Shown here: positions 7,225 through 10,333 of the stretch, piece by piece
Numbering within the stretch: position 1 is the first letter of the stretch
Layout: each line of letters starts with the position of its first letter
Origin: Sulfurimonas sp.
Lineage (GTDB): Bacteria > Campylobacterota > Campylobacteria > Campylobacterales > Sulfurimonadaceae
NCBI GenBank assembly: GCA_002733945.2
Contig: NVXO02000005.1
Location: forward strand, 152,371-162,703
DNA length: 10,333 nt
Reading direction: 5' to 3'
Notes under the pieces: model-generated
Told to the model about the DNA's origin: nothing
Seen by the model: only the letters and a program-made list of their open reading frames with translations
The model's database searches: none
Position numbers and translations under genes: made by a program

Positions 7225-7681
7225 AGAGGTTGATATACTTTTAATTGCACTTACCTCGCCCATTAAAATTGGGGTGTATGAAAACTCAAAACTAATTGAG
7301 AGCATAGAGTCAGAAGAAAAAAGTTCAGATATTTTACCTATTATCTTTAAAGACTTACAAGAAAAATACAGACTACAAAAATTATTCTATGCAAATGGTC
7401 CAGGAAGCTTTATGGCGATTAAAGTTGCATATATTTTTTTAAAATCTTTGAGTATTTTAAAAAATATTCCACTTTTTGCAACAGATGCATTTTATTTTAA
7501 TAAAAATGGACCGATAAAAGCCATTGGTAAGTTACATTTCGTTAAAATTGCATCAGAAATAAAAACTCAAAAATTAGAAACAGCACCTGAAGTTATTTTT
7601 AGACTTCCAGATGTGCTTGATTATAATGAGTTTAGCACAGAGGCAGCTCCCTTATATATGATAGGAGCTGTTGGACAATAG
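7217..7681 (+). CDS. Short TsaB-like protein (tRNA threonylcarbamoyladenosine synthesis)
   Basis: TsaB is a non-catalytic ASKHA-fold partner that binds TsaD and TsaE when t6A is made at position 37 of ANN-reading tRNAs. This protein shows the family signature [19 protein letters not shown] (60-78, compare GPGSFTGLRIG). It also has an N-terminal strand pattern [21 protein letters not shown] (8-27) that resembles the IDTS...VA opening but lacks its Asp. At 154 residues it is much shorter than the 220-240 typical of E. coli and Bacillus, and nearly all of the C-terminal lobe is absent. No frameshift is evident, and thrB starts 8 nt later, so the short form is probably genuine. The start ATG lies inside lpxC (8-nt overlap) without its own strong ribosome site, which points to coupling. 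I recall a similar short gene in this position in Campylobacter and Helicobacter. The call rests on one motif plus position. Confidence 0.7.
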   Translation: MLKEVDILLIALTSPIKIGVYENSKLIESIESEEKSSDILPIIFKDLQEKYRLQKLFYANGPGSFMAIKVAYIFLKSLSILKNIPLFATDAFYFNKNGPIKAIGKLHFVKIASEIKTQKLETAPEVIFRLPDVLDYNEFSTEAAPLYMIGAVGQ

Positions 7682-7683
7682 GA
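7680..7683 (+). promoter_or_regulatory. Ribosome binding site that supports a TTG start for thrB
   Basis: AGGA overlaps the stop codon of the TsaB-like gene and lies 6 nt before TTG 7690. The TTG precedes [16 protein letters not shown], the normal beginning of homoserine kinases; the next in-frame ATG would be residue 85. Confidence 0.75.
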
Positions 7684-7689
7684 CGTAAT

Positions 7690-8571
7690 TTGATAATAAG
7701 TGTTCCAGCAACTTCAGCTAACCTAGGACCAGGATTTGATTCACTTGGTTTAGCCGTAGACCTTCGTAACAAGGTCGAGTTTCACCCTTCTAAATTTTTT
7801 AGTGTGAGTATAAAAGGTGAGGGTGAAAATAACCCAAGATTAAAGGGTAATAACCTTTTTATCTCTATTTTTAACGAACACTACTCACGTTTAACAAAGA
7901 AAAAACAAAATTTTAAATTTACCTTTTATAACTCTATTCCTATGTCTCGTGGACTTGGTAGCTCTTCTGCTGTAATTGTCTCAGCAATTGCTTCTGCACA
8001 TGAAGCAGCGGGTATTAGAGTAAGTAAGCGCCGTATTTTAAATCATGCACTTGTCTATGAGTCTCATCCTGATAATATCACTCCTGCAGTCATGGGTGGA
8101 TTTAATGCAGCAACAGTTGAAAAAAATAAAGTTTTTTCCCAAAGGAAACACCTTCCCGACTATTTAAAAGCAGTTGTTGTAATTCCTAATAAACAGATGA
8201 ATACATCAAAATCTAGAACAGTTTTACCAAAGTCATACTCAAAAGAGAATGCAACTTACAATCTTTCTCATACAGCTTTAACAGTTGCTGCATTTTTTAA
8301 TGAAGATTGGGAGATGCTTAAACTGGCTGCACAAGATAGATTTCATCAAAAAGCTAGAATGAAAACTTTACCTGAACTTTTTGCTGTACAAAAAGTTGCA
8401 TATGAATCAGGTGCTCTTATGAGTACTCTATCAGGGAGTGGAAGTACGTTTTTCTCTCTTGTATATGATGAAGATGCTTCGATGATTGCAAACAAATTTA
8501 CTCAAAAATTTCCAGATTTTAATGTAAAAGTTTTGGATTTTGATAATAATGGGCTTATAATAGAGCGATAA
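7690..8571 (+). CDS. thrB: Homoserine kinase
   Basis: ThrB phosphorylates homoserine with ATP, the step before threonine synthase, in the cytoplasm. The 293-residue protein has all three GHMP-kinase motifs. The N-terminal [18 protein letters not shown] (about 5-22) is the motif typical of ThrB. The phosphate loop [13 protein letters not shown] is at residues 82-94, and the glycine-rich motif 3, LSGSGSTFF, is at 247-255. [15 protein letters not shown] lies between them and is also characteristic. Length is within the normal 290-320 range and nothing appears broken. It starts with TTG. Its place between a t6A gene and ylxR-infB is a conserved arrangement in this phylum as I recall, with no obvious pathway link; co-expression with translation genes is an inference. 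ThrB is distinguished from other GHMP kinases such as IspE by the N-terminal motif. Confidence 0.96.
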   Translation: MIISVPATSANLGPGFDSLGLAVDLRNKVEFHPSKFFSVSIKGEGENNPRLKGNNLFISIFNEHYSRLTKKKQNFKFTFYNSIPMSRGLGSSSAVIVSAIASAHEAAGIRVSKRRILNHALVYESHPDNITPAVMGGFNAATVEKNKVFSQRKHLPDYLKAVVVIPNKQMNTSKSRTVLPKSYSKENATYNLSHTALTVAAFFNEDWEMLKLAAQDRFHQKARMKTLPELFAVQKVAYESGALMSTLSGSGSTFFSLVYDEDASMIANKFTQKFPDFNVKVLDFDNNGLIIER

Positions 8572-8602
8572 AGCCTATTAAATAAAGCAATATTTAGATA
8601 TA

Positions 8603-8860
8603 ATGGCGGAAAATTTTCATCAACCAACTCGAATGTGCATCTCTTGTAGAGAAAGAAACATTCAGTCTGATTTACTTAGGCTATGTTGTGTTGATGGAGA
8701 GTTAAGTTCATTTGCTGGAATAGGTAGAAGTTTTTACTTATGTCAAACTTGCTTAGATGACGGCAAGAAACTATCGAAAGCTCTTATGCGACAGTGTCGT
8801 AGTAACAAGAGGGAACAACTTATGAATAAACTAAAGGAGATCATCACTGATGACAGATAA
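8603..8860 (+). CDS. ylxR: YlxR family (DUF448) small RNA-binding-type protein
   Basis: The 85-residue protein carries the YlxR signature RMCISCRER (10-18) followed by [11 protein letters not shown], then [10 protein letters not shown] (41-50) and the KALMRQCR segment. The family is commonly encoded next to infB or nusA. It has been linked to RNA binding and RNase P regulation, but its role is not settled. Two CxxC pairs (C12/C15 and C47/C50) could hold a metal, which is not a constant family feature. The ATG at 8603 gives a sensible nine-residue lead-in but has no Shine-Dalgarno sequence. The only other nearby ATG (8633) would begin inside the conserved motif, so it is unlikely. The gene overlaps infB by 11 nt and contains the infB ribosome site, so it is almost certainly co-translated with it. 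Confidence 0.92.
   Translation: MAENFHQPTRMCISCRERNIQSDLLRLCCVDGELSSFAGIGRSFYLCQTCLDDGKKLSKALMRQCRSNKREQLMNKLKEIITDDR
8833..8840 (+). promoter_or_regulatory. Strong ribosome binding site for infB inside ylxR
   Basis: AAAGGAGA ends 9 nt before the infB ATG at 8850. It is the best Shine-Dalgarno match in the window, fitting a highly expressed translation factor. Confidence 0.85.
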
Positions 8861-10333
8861 AGTTAGCGTTAAAGAAATTGCAGACGAATTAGGTATAGCT
8901 TCAAAAGATGTTTTAGAAAAAGCTAAGAACATGGGAATAGAAGTGAAAGCTGCACAGAGTAAAGTAAGTATGGAAGAAGCAGAAAAAATTGCGAACTATA
9001 TTATGAATGGTCAAGAAGAAAAAGCCGCTCCTGCCCCAAAACCTACAGTTGTAAAAAAAGCTAAAGATGATACTCCTGCAGTTGAACCAATAGAAAAAGA
9101 AGTAGTAACCCAAGTTGAGAAAGTTGTAGAAGCAACTAGTAAAGACCCAGAAGTTACAAAAGAAGAGTCTGCTGATAAAGAGACTAAAACTCCTGTAGTA
9201 GAAGTTAAAAAAGAGCCTGAAGTTAAAAAACCAGTATCAACTTTAAGAGTTGTTGCTCCAGGATCAAGACCAGCTATTAAAAAGTCTGGTTTAAAAATTG
9301 TTAAAAAAAGAAAGCCAAAAGTAGAAGAGAACTACAATCTTCCTCAAAAGCAAGCTTCTGTATCTTCATATGGAAAAATGAGTGCTGAAGTTTTAGAAGA
9401 ACTAGCACAAAAGAAAAAATCTAGATCAGGTAGTTCAACAGCAAGAAAGCAAGACCAAGGTCGTAGAATGGAGATCTTTGGTGGTGCAATGAGTGATGTA
9501 TCTATGGATATGGATGATCAAGTTACACTTCTTGATTTAAACTCAACTGAGAGAGCTCCACTTCCTCCAGAAATGCCAAGAAAACCTCGTGCTCCTAAAC
9601 CAGCAGGAAGAAATGCTAATAAAAAAGCTGCTCCTCGTGGACGTAAAGTACGTAAAGATAAACGTAAGAAGTATGCAAAAGTAACTCAAGAAGAAGAGAT
9701 TGTAACTCATGTAGAGATTCCTGAAGATATTCGTGTTTACGAGTTTGCAGAAGCTCTTAAACGTCCTATGTCTGACATCATTAAAGTTCTCTTTGATCTT
9801 GGTATGATGATGACTAAGAATGATTTCCTTGGAAATGATGAGATAGAAATTCTTTCTGAAGAGTTTGATGTTGAAGTGACTATCATTGACCCTAAAGATG
9901 AATTTACTCAAGAAGTTGAAGATATTGAAGAAGATCCAGATGCTACTGAAAGAGCTCCTATTATTACTATTATGGGACATGTTGATCATGGTAAAACATC
10001 ACTTCTTGATGCTATTCGTGAAGCAAAAGTAACAGATGGCGAAGCTGGTGGAATTACTCAGCATATTGGTGCTTATACAATTGAGCAAGAAGGTAAAGCG
10101 ATTACTTTCATCGATACACCGGGACATGCTGCATTTAGTCACATGCGTCAAAAAGGTACAGAGATAACAGATATTATCGTAATTGTTGTTGCTGCTGATG
10201 ATGGTGTTAAAGCACAAACTCTTGAAGTTATTAAATTAGCTAAAGAATCAGGTGCTCCGATAATCGTTGCTCTTAACAAAATGGATAAAGAGACTGCACA
10301 ACCAGATATGGTTAAAGGTCAGATGGCTGAACA
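8850..10333 (+). CDS. infB: Translation initiation factor IF-2, 3' partial
   Basis: IF-2 is the GTPase that brings formyl-Met-tRNA to the 30S subunit and promotes subunit joining. The window holds 494 codons plus two bases; full-length proteins are commonly near 850-900 residues. The N-terminal helical IF2 domain is visible ([21 protein letters not shown], about 5-25). A long charged linker rich in Lys, Glu, Pro and Val spans about 50-260. A second IF2-N-like segment ([24 protein letters not shown], about 293-316) follows. The GTPase domain has G1 GHVDHGKTS (376-384), G2 GGITQHIG (400-407), G3 DTPGH (422-426) and G4 NKMD (476-479), all intact. The G5 motif and domains after it lie beyond the window. 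The start at 8850 is fixed by a strong ribosome site and the N-terminal domain, and overlaps ylxR by 11 nt. Confidence 0.97.
   Translation, partial: MTDKVSVKEIADELGIASKDVLEKAKNMGIEVKAAQSKVSMEEAEKIANYIMNGQEEKAAPAPKPTVVKKAKDDTPAVEPIEKEVVTQVEKVVEATSKDPEVTKEESADKETKTPVVEVKKEPEVKKPVSTLRVVAPGSRPAIKKSGLKIVKKRKPKVEENYNLPQKQASVSSYGKMSAEVLEELAQKKKSRSGSSTARKQDQGRRMEIFGGAMSDVSMDMDDQVTLLDLNSTERAPLPPEMPRKPRAPKPAGRNANKKAAPRGRKVRKDKRKKYAKVTQEEEIVTHVEIPEDIRVYEFAEALKRPMSDIIKVLFDLGMMMTKNDFLGNDEIEILSEEFDVEVTIIDPKDEFTQEVEDIEEDPDATERAPIITIMGHVDHGKTSLLDAIREAKVTDGEAGGITQHIGAYTIEQEGKAITFIDTPGHAAFSHMRQKGTEITDIIVIVVAADDGVKAQTLEVIKLAKESGAPIIVALNKMDKETAQPDMVKGQMAE

Noticed and set aside
9543..10217. Two long open frames on the minus strand (9543-9989 and 9999-10217).
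   Set aside because: They lie wholly inside infB, have Phe/Ser-rich shadow composition, and oppose intact IF-2 motifs. They are open only because the plus strand is coding.

Overview
The window is AT-rich, gene-dense DNA with every gene on the + strand. It looks like a member of the Campylobacterota (the former Epsilonproteobacteria), perhaps a Sulfurimonas-like organism. The clues are the AT-rich coding style, the AAGGA-type ribosome sites followed by short A/T spacers, several TTG start codons, and the order lpxC - short tsaB-like gene - thrB - ylxR - infB, which I recall from Campylobacter jejuni and Helicobacter pylori. The genus assignment is an inference.

Region 1 (1-1584) holds the 3' part of nadC (quinolinate phosphoribosyltransferase, NAD synthesis), followed 15 nt later by a complete flhB (flagellar export gate and substrate-specificity switch). 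Region 2 (1585-3896) is the accessory part. It carries a two-gene type II restriction-modification unit: a C5-cytosine DNA methyltransferase starting with TTG, then, after a single spacer base, a 370-residue endonuclease with a C-terminal zinc-containing HNH domain. The nuclease gene is visibly more AT-rich in places than the housekeeping genes.

Region 3 (3897-4271) is a small acidic protein I do not recognise. Its ribosome site and start codon lie in a 14-bp tandem duplication that also creates a four-codon mini-ORF ending on the start codon. Region 4 (4300 to the end) is a tightly packed set of genes that probably forms one transcription unit. It contains a protein that looks like a shortened, inactive DHH-family phosphoesterase, a membrane-anchored M23 peptidoglycan endopeptidase, lpxC (lipid A), a mini TsaB-like protein, thrB (threonine synthesis), ylxR, and the first 494 codons of infB (IF2, cut by the window end). 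Gaps in this set run from an 11-nt overlap to 31 nt, so translational coupling is likely at several junctions.

No tRNA, rRNA, CRISPR array, insertion sequence or convincing rho-independent terminator was found. No stretch longer than about 80 nt lacks a gene. The most interesting items are the restriction-modification unit, the degenerate DHH protein, the mini TsaB and the duplicated translation start at 3873-3900.
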